Translations under genes and position numbers: made by a program | Notes under the pieces: model-generated | What the model was told of the DNA's origin: nothing | Database searches by the model: none | Seen by the model: only the letters and a program-made list of their open reading frames with translations | Source: Oerskovia enterophila | GTDB lineage: Bacteria > Actinomycetota > Actinomycetes > Actinomycetales > Cellulomonadaceae | Reading direction: 5' to 3' | NCBI RefSeq assembly: GCF_001692445.1 | Contig: NZ_MAQA01000001.1 | Location: forward strand, 62,001 to 126,000 | DNA length: 64,000 nt | In this document: piece after piece, positions 33,978 through 42,700 of the stretch | How positions within the stretch are numbered: the first letter of the stretch is position 1 | How the letters are laid out: the number at the start of each line of letters is the position of its first letter

Positions 33978-34948
33978 GCACCTGGACCCGACCCGCGACC
34001 CGCCGGCCCGCGACCCGCACGGCCCCGGCCGTGCCTGCCGTGCCGGCCGCCGACGCACCCCCGACGCACCCGGTGACCACGACCTCGGCCGAGGCCGACG
34101 CACCCGCCGCGAGCCCCGCCGTCGGGCAGGTCGCTCCTCCCCAGGCCGCGCTCGTGGCCCCCGGCGAGCCCCGGCTGCGCGCCGAAGGCCTCAGCATCGG
34201 GTACCACGAGCGCATCGTGTCCCAGGGGCTCGACGTCGCGATCCCCGACCGGTCGTTCACCGTGATCGTGGGACCCAACGCGTGCGGCAAGTCGACCCTG
34301 CTGCGCGCGCTGTCGCGGCTGCTCACCCCGAGCGCCGGGCAGGTCGTGCTCGACGGCAAGACCATCACGTCCTACAAGGCCAAGGAGGTCGCGCGCCGGC
34401 TCGGGCTCCTGCCCCAGACGTCGATCGCGCCCGACGGCATCACGGTCGCGGACCTCGTCGCGCGCGGCCGCTACCCGCACCAGAAGCTCCTGCGGCAGTG
34501 GTCGCGCGACGACGAGGACGCCGTGGTTCGGGCGCTCGCGGCCACGCAGGTCACGCCGCTGTCGGCGCGGCCCGTCGACGAGCTGTCGGGCGGGCAGCGC
34601 CAGCGCGTGTGGGTGTCCATGGTGCTCGCGCAGGAGACCGAGCTGCTGCTGCTCGACGAGCCCACGACGTTCCTCGACATCGCGCACCAGATCGAGCTGC
34701 TCGAGCTGTTCGGCGACCTCAACCGCGAGGGGCGCACGCTCGTCGCGGTGCTGCACGACCTCAACCACGCGTGCCGCTACGCGACGCACCTGGTCGCGAT
34801 GAAGGACGGGGCCGTGGTCGCGCAGGGGGCGCCGGGGGAGATCGTGACGGCCGAGCTGGTCGAGGAGGTGTTCGGGCTGCGGTGCACGATCGTCGACGAC
34901 CCGGTCACGGGCACGCCGCTGGTGATCCCGCTGGGTCGCCGGGGGTGA
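33974..34948 (+). CDS. FecE/FepC-like iron-siderophore ABC transporter ATPase
   Basis: A 324-residue ATPase. The first ~65 residues are an Ala/Pro/Thr-rich tail absent from most homologues. The ATPase core has Walker A GPNACGKST, Q-loop LLPQTS, signature LSGGQRQRVW, Walker B LLLLDEPTTFLD and switch His in VAVLHDLNHA. Completes the uptake system with the two permeases. The last four codons (R-R-G-stop) are encoded by the first unit of the 22-bp inverted repeat array, so the C-terminus may have been set by repeat insertion. Confidence 0.93.
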   Translation: MSTWTRPATRRPATRTAPAVPAVPAADAPPTHPVTTTSAEADAPAASPAVGQVAPPQAALVAPGEPRLRAEGLSIGYHERIVSQGLDVAIPDRSFTVIVGPNACGKSTLLRALSRLLTPSAGQVVLDGKTITSYKAKEVARRLGLLPQTSIAPDGITVADLVARGRYPHQKLLRQWSRDDEDAVVRALAATQVTPLSARPVDELSGGQRQRVWVSMVLAQETELLLLDEPTTFLDIAHQIELLELFGDLNREGRTLVAVLHDLNHACRYATHLVAMKDGAVVAQGAPGEIVTAELVEEVFGLRCTIVDDPVTGTPLVIPLGRRG

Positions 34949-35161
34949 CGGGCTTGTCCGCCGGGGGTGACGGTCTGGCTCGCCGGGGGTGACGGTCTGG
35001 CTCGCCGGGGGTGACGCTCTTGTCCGCCGAAGGTGACGCTCTTGTCCGCCGAGGGTGACGGTCACCCTCGGCGTCTCTGGCGGTCACCGTCGGCGTCCGC
35101 GGAGGTCGCCCTCGGCATCCGAGCCCGTCACCGTCAGCGTCCCGGGTGGTCACCCTCGGCG
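34937..35161. repeat. Inverted array of eleven 22-bp units between fecE and serS
   Basis: Six units with core CGCCG(G/A)(G/A)GGTGACG start at 34937, 34959, 34981, 35003, 35025 and 35047. Five reverse-complement units with core GGTCACC(C/G)TCGGCG start at 35060, 35082, 35104, 35126 and 35148. Every step within each half is exactly 22 bp, with a 14-bp core and an 8-bp variable part. The halves meet in a 27-bp palindrome (35047-35073) whose only unpaired base is the centre. The first unit contains the fecE stop codon. The array ends 31 bases before the serS -10. Not a CRISPR array: cores are short, spacers 8 bp, and orientation flips. Confidence 0.9.
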
Positions 35162-35204
35162 GGCCCCGTGCCGCGCCCTCCCGCACGTTGGATACCCTCT
35201 AGTG

Positions 35205-36527
35205 GTGATCGATCTTCGACTTCTGCGCGACAACCCCGACGTCGTCCGCGCCAGCCAGGTGGCTCGCGGCGACGACCCCGCCCTCGTGGACCAGGCGCTC
35301 GACGCCGACTCCCGCCGTCGCAGCGCGCTGACGGACTTCGAGCAGATGCGTGCCGAGCAGAAGTCCCTGGGCAAGAAGGTCGCCCAGGCGCAGGGCGAGG
35401 AGAAGACCGCCCTGCTCGCGCACACCAAGCAGCTCGCCGAGGGCGTCAAGGCCCGGCAGAAGGACGCCGACGACGCCGAGGCGCAGCTCAAGGACGTCCT
35501 CTACAAGATCTCGAACGTGATCGAGGGTGCCCCTCCGGGCGGCGAGGACGACTACGTCGTGCTCCGCGAGGAGGGCACCATCCGTGACTTCGCGGCCGAG
35601 GGCTTCACGCCCCGCGACCACCTCGAGCTGGGCGAGGGCCTGCGCGCGATCGACACCGAGCGCGGCGCCAAGGTGTCGGGGGCGCGGTTCTACTACCTCA
35701 CGGGCATCGGGGCGCGCCTCGAGCTCGCGCTGCTCAACGCCGCGATGGACCAGGCGATCCAGGAGGGCTTCACGCCCGTCATCACGCCCACGCTCGTGCG
35801 CCCCGAGATCATGCAGGGCACGGGCTTCCTGGGCGCCCACGCGGACGAGATCTACCGCCTCGAGGCCGACGACCTGTACCTGGTTGGCACGAGCGAGGTC
35901 GCGCTCGCGGGCTACCACTCGGGCGAGATCCTCGACCTGTCGGAGGGCCCCAAGCGCTACGCGGGCTGGAGCGCGTGCTACCGCCGCGAGGCCGGCTCGT
36001 ACGGCAAGGACACGCGCGGCATCATCCGGGTGCACCAGTTCCACAAGGTCGAGATGTTCAGCTACATCGACCCGGCCGACGCCGAGGCCGAGCACCAGCG
36101 CCTCCTGGGCTGGGAGGAGGCCATGCTGCGCAAGTGCGAGCTGCCGTACCGCGTGATCGACACGGCCGCGGGCGACCTGGGGTCGAGCGCGGCCCGCAAG
36201 TTCGACTGCGAGGCCTGGCTGCCCACACAGGAGCGCTACCTCGAGCTCACCTCGACCTCGAACTGCACCACGTTCCAGGCCCGCCGCCTGGGCGTGCGCG
36301 AGCGCGTCGAGATCGACGGCAAGGCGGAGACCCGCACGGTCGCCACGCTCAACGGCACCCTGGGCACGACGCGCTGGATCGTCGCGATCCTCGAGAACCA
36401 CCAGCAGCCCGACGGCTCGGTCCGCGTCCCGGAGGGCCTGCGTCCCTACCTGGGCGGGCTCGAGGTCCTCGAGCCGGTCCCGCCGTCGGCGGGATCGTCG
36501 AAGGGCTCGTCGAAGGTCACGAAGTGA
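35205..36527 (+). CDS. serS: Seryl-tRNA synthetase
   Basis: A 440-residue class II synthetase charging tRNA-Ser. The N-terminal coiled-coil arm (residues ~25-105, rich in Ala/Lys/Glu) contacts the long variable arm of tRNA-Ser. Core motifs are [17 protein letters not shown], motif 2 [16 protein letters not shown], then HQFHKVEMF, and motif 3 [18 protein letters not shown]. The start is GTG 35205 (second of two adjacent GTGs) because TACCCT lies six bases upstream. No T-box or leader is present. Overlaps the HAD gene by four bases. Confidence 0.97.
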   Translation: MIDLRLLRDNPDVVRASQVARGDDPALVDQALDADSRRRSALTDFEQMRAEQKSLGKKVAQAQGEEKTALLAHTKQLAEGVKARQKDADDAEAQLKDVLYKISNVIEGAPPGGEDDYVVLREEGTIRDFAAEGFTPRDHLELGEGLRAIDTERGAKVSGARFYYLTGIGARLELALLNAAMDQAIQEGFTPVITPTLVRPEIMQGTGFLGAHADEIYRLEADDLYLVGTSEVALAGYHSGEILDLSEGPKRYAGWSACYRREAGSYGKDTRGIIRVHQFHKVEMFSYIDPADAEAEHQRLLGWEEAMLRKCELPYRVIDTAAGDLGSSAARKFDCEAWLPTQERYLELTSTSNCTTFQARRLGVRERVEIDGKAETRTVATLNGTLGTTRWIVAILENHQQPDGSVRVPEGLRPYLGGLEVLEPVPPSAGSSKGSSKVTK

Positions 36528-37480
36528 CGGGTCCTCAGGACGGGTTCGACGTCAGGACCACCACCCGGCCCGACGACGCCGCGCCCTCAGGTGCGTCGAC
36601 GTCCCCGGGCGAGGTGGCGCCGTCGGGCACGGATCCTGCTGCCGGGGAGGCCGCTGCCGCGTCTCCCGCGCACCCGGCCCGCCCGGGGGAGGGCCCGCTG
36701 CTCGTCGCGCTCGACATCGACGGGACGATCCTGAGCCACGACGACGTCCTGAGCGACGGCGTCGTCGAGGCCGTCGCGGCGGTGCGCGCGGCGGGGCACC
36801 ACGTGATGCTGTCGTCGGGCCGCTCGCTCATCGCGGTGCTGCCCATCGCCGAACGCCTCGGCCTCGCCGAGGGGTACATGGTGTGCTCGAACGGTGCCGT
36901 GACGGCTCGTTTCGACGACGCCTCGCCCACGGGCTACGTGGTCGACGAGATGATCACGTTCAACCCGGAGAACGCGCTGCGGCTGCTGCGCGACCAGCTC
37001 CCCGACGCACTCTTCGCGGTCGAGGACGTGGGCGTCGGCTTCCGCATGAACGACCTCTTCCCGCACGGCGAGCTCGACGGCGTGCACGACGTGGTCGACT
37101 TCGAGGAGCTGTGGTCGGGCGAGGTCACGCGTGTCGTCGTGCGCAGCCCCGGGTCCACGAGCGAGGCCTTCAGCGAGCTCGCACGCTCGCTCGGGCTGAG
37201 CGACGTGACGTACGCGGTCGGCTGGACGGCGTGGATGGACATCGCGCCGCTGGGCGTGACCAAGGCGAGCGCGCTCGAGCGCGTGCGCGGCCTGCTGGGC
37301 GTGGCGCCGGGAGCGACCGTGGCCGTGGGCGACGGCAGCAACGACATCGACATGCTGCGCTGGGCCGGTCGCGGGGTGGCCATGGGCCACGCCGAGCCCG
37401 AGGTCAAGGACGCGGCCGACGAGGTCACGGGCAGCATCGACGAGGCCGGCGCGGTCGCCGTGCTGCGGAGCCTGGTCTGA
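36524..37480 (+). CDS. HAD superfamily hydrolase (Cof-like, IIB subfamily)
   Basis: A 318-residue predicted phosphatase. A ~55-residue disordered N-terminus precedes HAD motif [10 protein letters not shown] (D64, D66), motif II LSSGRSL, and motifs III/IV in LGVTKASAL and [13 protein letters not shown]2B-type cap lies between, as in Cof/YidA-like enzymes that dephosphorylate sugar phosphates or nucleotides. GTG start overlaps the serS stop, a common actinobacterial gene order. A hairpin of repeat family C follows. Confidence 0.9.
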   Translation: MTGPQDGFDVRTTTRPDDAAPSGASTSPGEVAPSGTDPAAGEAAAASPAHPARPGEGPLLVALDIDGTILSHDDVLSDGVVEAVAAVRAAGHHVMLSSGRSLIAVLPIAERLGLAEGYMVCSNGAVTARFDDASPTGYVVDEMITFNPENALRLLRDQLPDALFAVEDVGVGFRMNDLFPHGELDGVHDVVDFEELWSGEVTRVVVRSPGSTSEAFSELARSLGLSDVTYAVGWTAWMDIAPLGVTKASALERVRGLLGVAPGATVAVGDGSNDIDMLRWAGRGVAMGHAEPEVKDAADEVTGSIDEAGAVAVLRSLV

Positions 37481-37498
37481 GGGCTCGCGGGCTGTTCG

Positions 37499-37566
37499 CG
37501 AGGTAGAGGCCTGGCGTCGAGGTAGAGGGCCAGAGGCCTCTGTCTCGGCCCGAACCCTCTACCTCG
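37499..37566. repeat. Repeat family C (core CGAGGTAGAGG): direct copy plus hairpin, probable terminator
   Basis: CGAGGTAGAGG is at 37499-37509 and CGAGGTAGAGGG at 37518-37529; the inverse CCCTCTACCTCG is at 37555-37566. The loop contains a further palindrome AGAGGCCTCT. It lies just past the HAD stop and before the GNAT gene. Confidence 0.75.
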
Positions 37567-37604
37567 CGGCGTGGGGTGGCCGACGTGCCCGCTACGCTCG
37601 GCGC

Positions 37605-38102
37605 GTGAACATCACCTCGGCCGATGCTCCCCGGCCGATCTCAGCCGTCCTCGCCCCGTCTGCGAAGCCCGCGATCCGACGGGCAGCGGTCGCCGACCTC
37701 GAGGCTCTCTGGCCCCTCGCCCGCGACTTCGCGACATCTTTCCGCCCGGTACGCGAGACCTTCGAGGAGACCTTCCGGGCACTCCTGACGACCCCAGAGG
37801 CGCTGTTGCTGGTCGCCGACCGGGAGAGCGAGGCCGTCGGATACCTGGTGGCGCACCGGCATCTGACGTTCCTCGCGAACGGCCTCGTGGTCTGGGTCGA
37901 GGAAGTCATGGTCGACGCAGCGGCGCGAGGGCAGGGCGTAGGGCGTCAGCTCATGACAGCGGCGGAATCCTGGGCTGAGGACTCCGGAGCCGCGTACGTC
38001 TCGCTCGCAAGCAGGCGCTCGGGCGCGTTCTACGACGCGCTCGGGTACGAGGACTCGGCGACGTTCTACAAGAGGCCCGTCACCGGTCGCGCGGCGAGGT
38101 AG
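37605..38102 (+). CDS. GNAT family N-acetyltransferase
   Basis: A 165-residue protein with the GNAT fold: IRRAAVADLEALWPLARDFA at the start, VVWVEEVMVDAAARGQGVGR with the acetyl-CoA-binding R/Q-x-x-G-x-G/A loop, and a C-terminal SRRSGAFYDALGYEDSATFY. The substrate is unknown. GTG start with TACGCT six bases upstream. The C-terminal codons A-A-R-stop coincide with a copy of repeat C (CGAGGTAGA at 38095-38103). Its codon choice looks a little less G/C-biased than its neighbours. Confidence 0.85.
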   Translation: MNITSADAPRPISAVLAPSAKPAIRRAAVADLEALWPLARDFATSFRPVRETFEETFRALLTTPEALLLVADRESEAVGYLVAHRHLTFLANGLVVWVEEVMVDAAARGQGVGRQLMTAAESWAEDSGAAYVSLASRRSGAFYDALGYEDSATFYKRPVTGRAAR

Positions 38103-38160
38103 AACGGCGTGGGCCTCGCAGGACCGGCTCGCCGCGACGTTGCGGTCATGGGGCGAGCAT

Positions 38161-38203
38161 AGCGACGCCTCGTCGGGTGGTGCGCGACGCCGTCGGGCAG
38201 GCG
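38161..38203 (-). repeat. Dispersed ~42-bp element D, copy 2 (minus orientation)
   Basis: Read on the minus strand it contains CTGCCCGACGGCGTCGCGC followed by ACCACCCGACG. It is similar to 44846-44888 and 2404-2447. It lies in the 229-base gap before the DJ-1 gene, which otherwise holds no recognisable feature except the ribosome binding site. Confidence 0.5.
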
Positions 38204-38331
38204 TTTCTCACCTGGTGCGAACCGCCCTTGCCCGCGTCGACGCCGCGGCGCACGCTGGGTGGACCGGCGGCACCGACGCCGCCCGGACGCTCTCGCGCGG
38301 CGCAGCGCGACGACATGCACGGAGGTGCGGC

Positions 38332-38898
38332 ATGGCTCCCAAGGTGATCCTCCTGACCGGTGACGGCGGCGAGACCCTCGAGGTCTTCTACCCCTACCAG
38401 CGGCTGCTGGAGGCGGGCTACGAGGTCGACGTCGCGGCGCCCTCGAAGCGCAAGGTCCAGCTCGTCGTGCACGACTTCGTCGACGGGTTCGACACGTACA
38501 CCGAGAAGCTCGGCCACACGCTCGCGGCCGACGTCGCGTTCGCCGACGTCGACCCCTCGGACTACGTGGCGCTCGTGGTGCCGGGCGGTCGTGCGCCCGA
38601 GTACATCAGGAACGACCCCGACGCGCAGCGGATCGTCCAGCACTTCTTCGCCGCTGGTGCGCCGGTCGCGGCGATCTGTCACGGGCCCATGCTGCTCGCG
38701 GCGGCGGGCGTGCTCGAGGGAAGGACGTCGTCGGCCTACCCGGAGCTGCGGCTCGACGTCGAGGCGGGCGGAGGGATCTTCGAGGACGGGGCGGGCGTCG
38801 TCGACGGCAACCTCGTCACGGGGCGAGCCTGGCCCGACCACCCGGCGTGGATGCGCGAGTTCATGAAGCTGCTCGAGGCGTCGGCGCCCGTGGGGTGA
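38332..38898 (+). CDS. DJ-1/PfpI family protein
   Basis: A 188-residue class I glutamine amidotransferase-like protein. The nucleophile elbow is AAICHGPMLLA with Cys116-His117, and the conserved acidic residue is Glu14 in GDGGETLEV. VVPGGRAPEYIRND is another family mark. Members act as stress chaperones, glyoxalases or deglycases; the precise activity is unknown. ATG 38332 has GGAGG five to six bases upstream, a clear ribosome binding site, so the longer frame from 38140 is not used. Confidence 0.88.
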   Translation: MAPKVILLTGDGGETLEVFYPYQRLLEAGYEVDVAAPSKRKVQLVVHDFVDGFDTYTEKLGHTLAADVAFADVDPSDYVALVVPGGRAPEYIRNDPDAQRIVQHFFAAGAPVAAICHGPMLLAAAGVLEGRTSSAYPELRLDVEAGGGIFEDGAGVVDGNLVTGRAWPDHPAWMREFMKLLEASAPVG

Positions 38899-38919
38899 GG
38901 CGATCTCCCTCGGCCCCGG

Positions 38920-38981
38920 GGTAGAGGGGGACCGTCGAGGGAGAGGGTCCGAACCCTCTCCCTCGACGCGGGCCCTCTACC
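38920..38981. terminator. Nested hairpins of repeat family C between convergent genes
   Basis: The inner 16-bp arms CGTCGAGGGAGAGGGT (38933-38948) and ACCCTCTCCCTCGACG (38953-38968) pair perfectly. The outer 9-bp arms GGTAGAGGG (38920-38928) and CCCTCTACC (38973-38981) also pair. It sits between the convergent DJ-1 and map genes. Confidence 0.85.
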
Positions 38982-39002
38982 TCGCGAGCGAGCGACCGGA
39001 CG

Positions 39003-39785
39003 TCAGTCGCGCGCCGTCAGGACGAGCGGCCCGTCCTCGGTGATCGCGACCGTGTGCTCCGAGTGCGCGCCGCGCGAGCCGTCGGCGCTGCGCAGCGTCC
39101 AGCCGTCGGGGTCGGTGAAGATCTCGTCGGTCGTCTCGAGGAACCACGGCTCGATCGCGATCACGAGGCCCGGCTTGAGCGGGAAGCCGCGCCCCTTGCG
39201 GCCGTCGTTGGGCACGTGGGGGTCGCCGTGCATGGTGCGGCCCACGCCGTGCCCGCCGAAGTCGGTGTTGATGCGGTAGCCGGCCCCGTGCCCGACGGCC
39301 GCGATCGCCGCCGAGATGTCACCGATCTTGTTGCCCGGCTGCGCGGCCGCGATGCCCGCGGCGAGCGCGTCCTGCGTCGCCTCGATGAGCTTCTGGTCCG
39401 CGGCGCCGCGGTCGCCCCCGCGCGGGTTCCCGACGACGAACGACACCGCGCTGTCGGAGACCCAGCCGTCGACCGAGGCCGCGAAGTCGAGGCTCAGCAG
39501 GTCGCCGTCCTGGAGGCGGTAGTCGAACGGCAGGCCGTGCAGGACGGCGTCGTTGACCGAGGTGCAGATGACCTTGCCGAACGGGCTCGCCCCGAACGAG
39601 GGGTGGTAGTCGATGTAGCAGGACTCGGCGCCCCGCTCCTTGATCATCCGGTGGGCCAGGGCGTCGAGCTCGAGCAGGTTGACGCCGACCTTCGCGGCGG
39701 CGCTGACCTGCGTGAGGACGTCCGCGACGAAGCGGCCGGCCGGGCGCATCTGCTCGATCTCGCGGGGGGTCCTCAGCTCGATCAT
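39003..39785 (-). CDS. map: Methionine aminopeptidase, type I
   Basis: A 260-residue metalloprotease removing the initiator Met from new proteins. The five metal ligands are visible in LSLDFAASVDGWVSDSAVSF (two Asp), GHGVGRTMH (His), AIEPWF (Glu) and HSEHTVAI (Glu). It lacks the N-terminal SH3-binding extension of some actinobacterial MetAP1c forms. ATG 39785 is preceded by GAGAGGAACACC. Apparently monocistronic. Confidence 0.95.
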   Translation of the reverse strand: MIELRTPREIEQMRPAGRFVADVLTQVSAAAKVGVNLLELDALAHRMIKERGAESCYIDYHPSFGASPFGKVICTSVNDAVLHGLPFDYRLQDGDLLSLDFAASVDGWVSDSAVSFVVGNPRGGDRGAADQKLIEATQDALAAGIAAAQPGNKIGDISAAIAAVGHGAGYRINTDFGGHGVGRTMHGDPHVPNDGRKGRGFPLKPGLVIAIEPWFLETTDEIFTDPDGWTLRSADGSRGAHSEHTVAITEDGPLVLTARD

Positions 39786-40035
39786 GGTGTTCCTCTCGGT
39801 GCGTGCTCGGGTGTGCCGGGTCCACCGCGGGGTTCCACGGGGCTCTCCGACCTGCTCCCAGGGTGTCACGGGAGGGCAGGCGGGGTGCAACTCCCGGGTG
39901 ACGGCGGCGTGCTGTCGCGGGGTGGTCGTGGGGTGGGGTGCGCCTCGGTCCGGTGCCGGCGGACGACGCGCGCCCGGTGCGCGCTTGCCGGGCGCGAATC
40001 GCTTCTGACTCCCGTGAGGGGGAGAATCGCTCCTC

Positions 40036-41037
40036 GTGGCAGGAATCGACGAGGTAGCGCAGGCGGCCGGGGTCTCGACGGCGACGGTCTCGCGAGCCCT
40101 GCGCGGACTCCCGAACGTCTCGGCGGCGACACGCGCACGGGTCCGGGCCGTGGCCGAGGAGCTGGGGTACGTCCCGTCGCCGTCTGCGGCCTCGCTCGCG
40201 ACGGGCAGGACCCGCACGATCGGCGTGATCACCCCGTGGGTCAGCCGCTGGTTCTTCGCCAACGTGATCGAGGGCGCCGAGCGGGCGCTGCGCTCGGTGG
40301 GCTACGACGTGCTGCTCTACACGTTCGAGGTGGGGGAGGACCGGCCGCGGCGCAAGGTCGACCCCACGGTGCTGCGGCGGCGCGTCGACGGGACCCTGGT
40401 GGTGGGGCTCCCGCTCGACGACGACGAGGTCCGCTCGCTCGTCGACCTGGGCACCCCGCTCGCGTTCGTGGGCTCGGGCCCTGCGGACCAGGTCACGGTC
40501 CGCCTCGACGACGTCCGCACGGGCTCCCTCGCGACGTGGCACCTGATCGACCTGGGCCACCGCGTGATCGGGCACGTCACGGGCATGCCTGACCTGGTCT
40601 CGTCGTGGTCGCCACCCGTCGAGCGCTCGACGGGCTACGAGCGCGCGCTGGTCGCCGCGGGCCTGGAGGTCTCGGCCGGGCTCGTGGCCAACGGGGGGTT
40701 CGACGTCGAGGGCGGCCGGTCGTCGACCAGGGACCTGCTGCGCCGCAGGCCCGACGTCACGGCGATCTTCGCGGCCTCGGACGAGATGGCGATGGGAGCG
40801 ATCCTCGCGGCCCGTGACCTGGGGCTGGACGTGCCCGGGGACCTGTCGGTCATCGGGGTCGACGGGCACGACCTGGGCGAGCTGGTGGGGCTCACGACGA
40901 TCGGGCAGGACGCCTACCAGCAGGGTGCGGACGCCTCGATGCTGCTCATGGAGATGATCAACGGCGCGCCCGTCCCCGAGAGCCTGACGTACCCGACGCG
41001 CCTGGTCCGACGGACCTCGACCGCACGTCCTCGCTGA
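40036..41037 (+). CDS. LacI family transcriptional regulator of the alpha-glucoside operon
   Basis: A 333-residue repressor. The N-terminal helix-turn-helix (residues ~3-23) reads IDEVAQAAGVSTATVSRALR. A hinge helix PSPSAASLATGRT and a periplasmic-binding-like effector domain follow (TRTIGVITPWVSRWFFANVI; AIFAASDEMAMGAILAARDL). It lies 240 bases upstream of a sugar ABC operon with a consensus LacI operator, so it most likely represses that operon and is relieved by a glucoside. GTG start with GGGGGAG upstream. The sequence GAATCGCT is repeated at 39999 and 40024. Confidence 0.9.
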   Translation: MAGIDEVAQAAGVSTATVSRALRGLPNVSAATRARVRAVAEELGYVPSPSAASLATGRTRTIGVITPWVSRWFFANVIEGAERALRSVGYDVLLYTFEVGEDRPRRKVDPTVLRRRVDGTLVVGLPLDDDEVRSLVDLGTPLAFVGSGPADQVTVRLDDVRTGSLATWHLIDLGHRVIGHVTGMPDLVSSWSPPVERSTGYERALVAAGLEVSAGLVANGGFDVEGGRSSTRDLLRRRPDVTAIFAASDEMAMGAILAARDLGLDVPGDLSVIGVDGHDLGELVGLTTIGQDAYQQGADASMLLMEMINGAPVPESLTYPTRLVRRTSTARPR

Positions 41038-41118
41038 CCCCGTTTCCGCGGCGTTCCGGGCTTTCGCAGGTCACAGATGTGGGAGCGTGACCACCCTGGG
41101 CGGTTGCGAGGCCTCATG

Positions 41119-41136
41119 AGTAACGGAATCGTTACT
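41119..41136. promoter_or_regulatory. 18-bp palindrome upstream of the alpha-glucoside operon
   Basis: AGTAACG (41119-41125) and CGTTACT (41130-41136) are exact complements around GAAT. It is not a LacI-type sequence; it could bind a second regulator. Confidence 0.55.
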
Positions 41137-41170
41137 GAAGTGACCCCTGCTTGTGCTTGCGCAACCGAGA

Positions 41171-41184
41171 TGTAAACGCTTGCA
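41171..41184. promoter_or_regulatory. Consensus LacI/GalR-family operator
   Basis: TGTAAACGCTTGCA fits the LacI-family pattern TGNAANCGNTTNCA at every fixed position. It lies 94 bases upstream of the binding-protein start and 134 bases after the LacI-type gene. TTGCGCAA just upstream (41157-41164) may be a secondary site. Confidence 0.8.
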
Positions 41185-41253
41185 TGAGCAGTGGGGCAGT
41201 CGCGTCGTGGCCGACGTGACTGCGACACCTGCGGGCCGACCGCGATGTCAGCA

Positions 41254-41267
41254 CCACAACGTTGTGG
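41254..41267. promoter_or_regulatory. 14-bp palindrome touching the ribosome binding site of the binding-protein gene
   Basis: CCACAACGTTGTGG is a perfect palindrome whose last two bases are the first of the Shine-Dalgarno GGAGGAA. It may act as an operator or as a small RNA hairpin modulating translation. Confidence 0.45.
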
Positions 41268-41277
41268 AGGAAATGTC

Positions 41278-42669
41278 ATGGCAAGAAGCACCCTGTCCAT
41301 CAAGCGCCGCGCGCTCGCGGCCGTCGCCGGTGGCGCGAGCCTCGCCATCGTGCTCACCGCGTGCAGCGGCAGCGGCGACGGAGGCGACGCCGGAGACACC
41401 GAGGCCGCGACCGCGGACTGTTCCGCCTACGAGGAGTACGGCGACCTCTCGGGCAAGACGGTCTCGGTCTACACGACGATCGTCGACACCGAGGCCGAGC
41501 AGCAGCAGGAGTCCTACAAGCCGTTCGAGGACTGCACGGGCGCCACCATCAAGTACGAGGGCTCCAAGGAGTTCGAGGCGCAGCTGCCCATCCGCATCCA
41601 GTCCGGCAGCGCGCCGGACATCGCCTACATCCCCCAGCCGGGCTTCCTCAAGAGCCTCGTGCAGGACTACCCGGACGCGATCCTCCCCGTCGGGGACGCC
41701 GCGTCGGCCAACGTCGACGAGTTCTACACCGAGTCGTGGCGCGACTACGGCACGGTCGACGGGACGCTCTACGCGACCCCGCTCGGCGCCAACGTGAAGT
41801 CCTTCGTCTGGTACTCACCGGCCATGTTCGAGGACGCCGGCTACGAGATCCCCACCACCTGGGACGAGCTGATCGCGCTCTCCGACCAGATCGTCGAGGA
41901 CAACCCGGACGGCGAGATCAAGCCCTGGTGCGCCGGCATCGGCTCGGGCGAGGCCACGGGCTGGCCCGCGACCGACTGGATGGAGGACGTCGTCCTCCGC
42001 ACGGCCGGACCCGAGGTCTACGACCAGTGGGTCAACCACGAGATCCCGTTCAACGACCCGCAGATCGCCGACGCCCTGGCCACGGTCGGCACGGTGCTCA
42101 AGAACGACGACTACGTCAACGGCGGCATCGGCGACGTCTCGTCGATCGCGACGACCGAGTTCACCGAGGGCGGCCTGCCCATCCTCGACGGCCTCTGCTA
42201 CATGCACCGCCAGGCGTCGTTCTACCAGGCCAACTGGCCCGAGGGCACCACGGTGGCCGAGGACGGCGACGTCTTCGCGTTCTACTTCCCGGGCAACGAC
42301 ACCGAGGCCAAGCCGGTCCTGGGCGGCGGCGAGTTCGTCGTCTCGTTCGCGGACCGTCCCGAGGTCCAGGCCTTCCAGGCGTTCCTCACGAGCCCCGAGT
42401 GGTCGAACGCCAAGGCGACCGCGACCCCGCAGGGCTGGATCAGCGCCAACAAGGAGCTCGACAAGAGCCTCCTGCAGTCCCCGATCGACCAGCTCTCGTA
42501 CGGTCTGCTGACCGACGACAGCTACGTGTTCCGCTTCGACGGCTCGGACATGATGCCCGCCGCCGTGGGAGCAGGGTCGTTCTGGACCGAGATGACCGAG
42601 TGGATCGCGAGCGACAAGTCGGACACCGCGGTGCTCGACGCGATCGAGGCTTCGTGGCCGACGTCCTGA
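41278..42669 (+). CDS. aglE: Alpha-glucoside-type ABC transporter substrate-binding lipoprotein (AglE-like)
   Basis: A 463-residue extracellular solute-binding protein. The lipoprotein signal is SLAIVLTAC with Cys29. The mature part includes GDLSGKTVSVYTTIVDTEAE, SGSAPDIAYIPQPGFLKSLV and FEDAGYEIPTTWDELIALSD, closely following the AglE branch of carbohydrate-binding proteins that capture maltose, sucrose or trehalose-type disaccharides. The ATG has a strong GGAGGAA ribosome binding site. First gene of the operon, separated from the permeases by a hairpin that should keep it in molar excess. Confidence 0.88.
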   Translation: MARSTLSIKRRALAAVAGGASLAIVLTACSGSGDGGDAGDTEAATADCSAYEEYGDLSGKTVSVYTTIVDTEAEQQQESYKPFEDCTGATIKYEGSKEFEAQLPIRIQSGSAPDIAYIPQPGFLKSLVQDYPDAILPVGDAASANVDEFYTESWRDYGTVDGTLYATPLGANVKSFVWYSPAMFEDAGYEIPTTWDELIALSDQIVEDNPDGEIKPWCAGIGSGEATGWPATDWMEDVVLRTAGPEVYDQWVNHEIPFNDPQIADALATVGTVLKNDDYVNGGIGDVSSIATTEFTEGGLPILDGLCYMHRQASFYQANWPEGTTVAEDGDVFAFYFPGNDTEAKPVLGGGEFVVSFADRPEVQAFQAFLTSPEWSNAKATATPQGWISANKELDKSLLQSPIDQLSYGLLTDDSYVFRFDGSDMMPAAVGAGSFWTEMTEWIASDKSDTAVLDAIEASWPTS

Positions 42670-42700
42670 CCGTCCGCTGACGCCTGACCTACGATCCACA

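Noticed and set aside
34937-35161. CRISPR array
   Set aside because: The conserved part is only 14 bp, the variable part 8 bp, the orientation inverts half-way and no cas genes are present.
37605-38102. Horizontally acquired GNAT gene
   Set aside because: Codon bias is only slightly weaker than in its neighbours and there is no mobile gene, so the evidence is insufficient.
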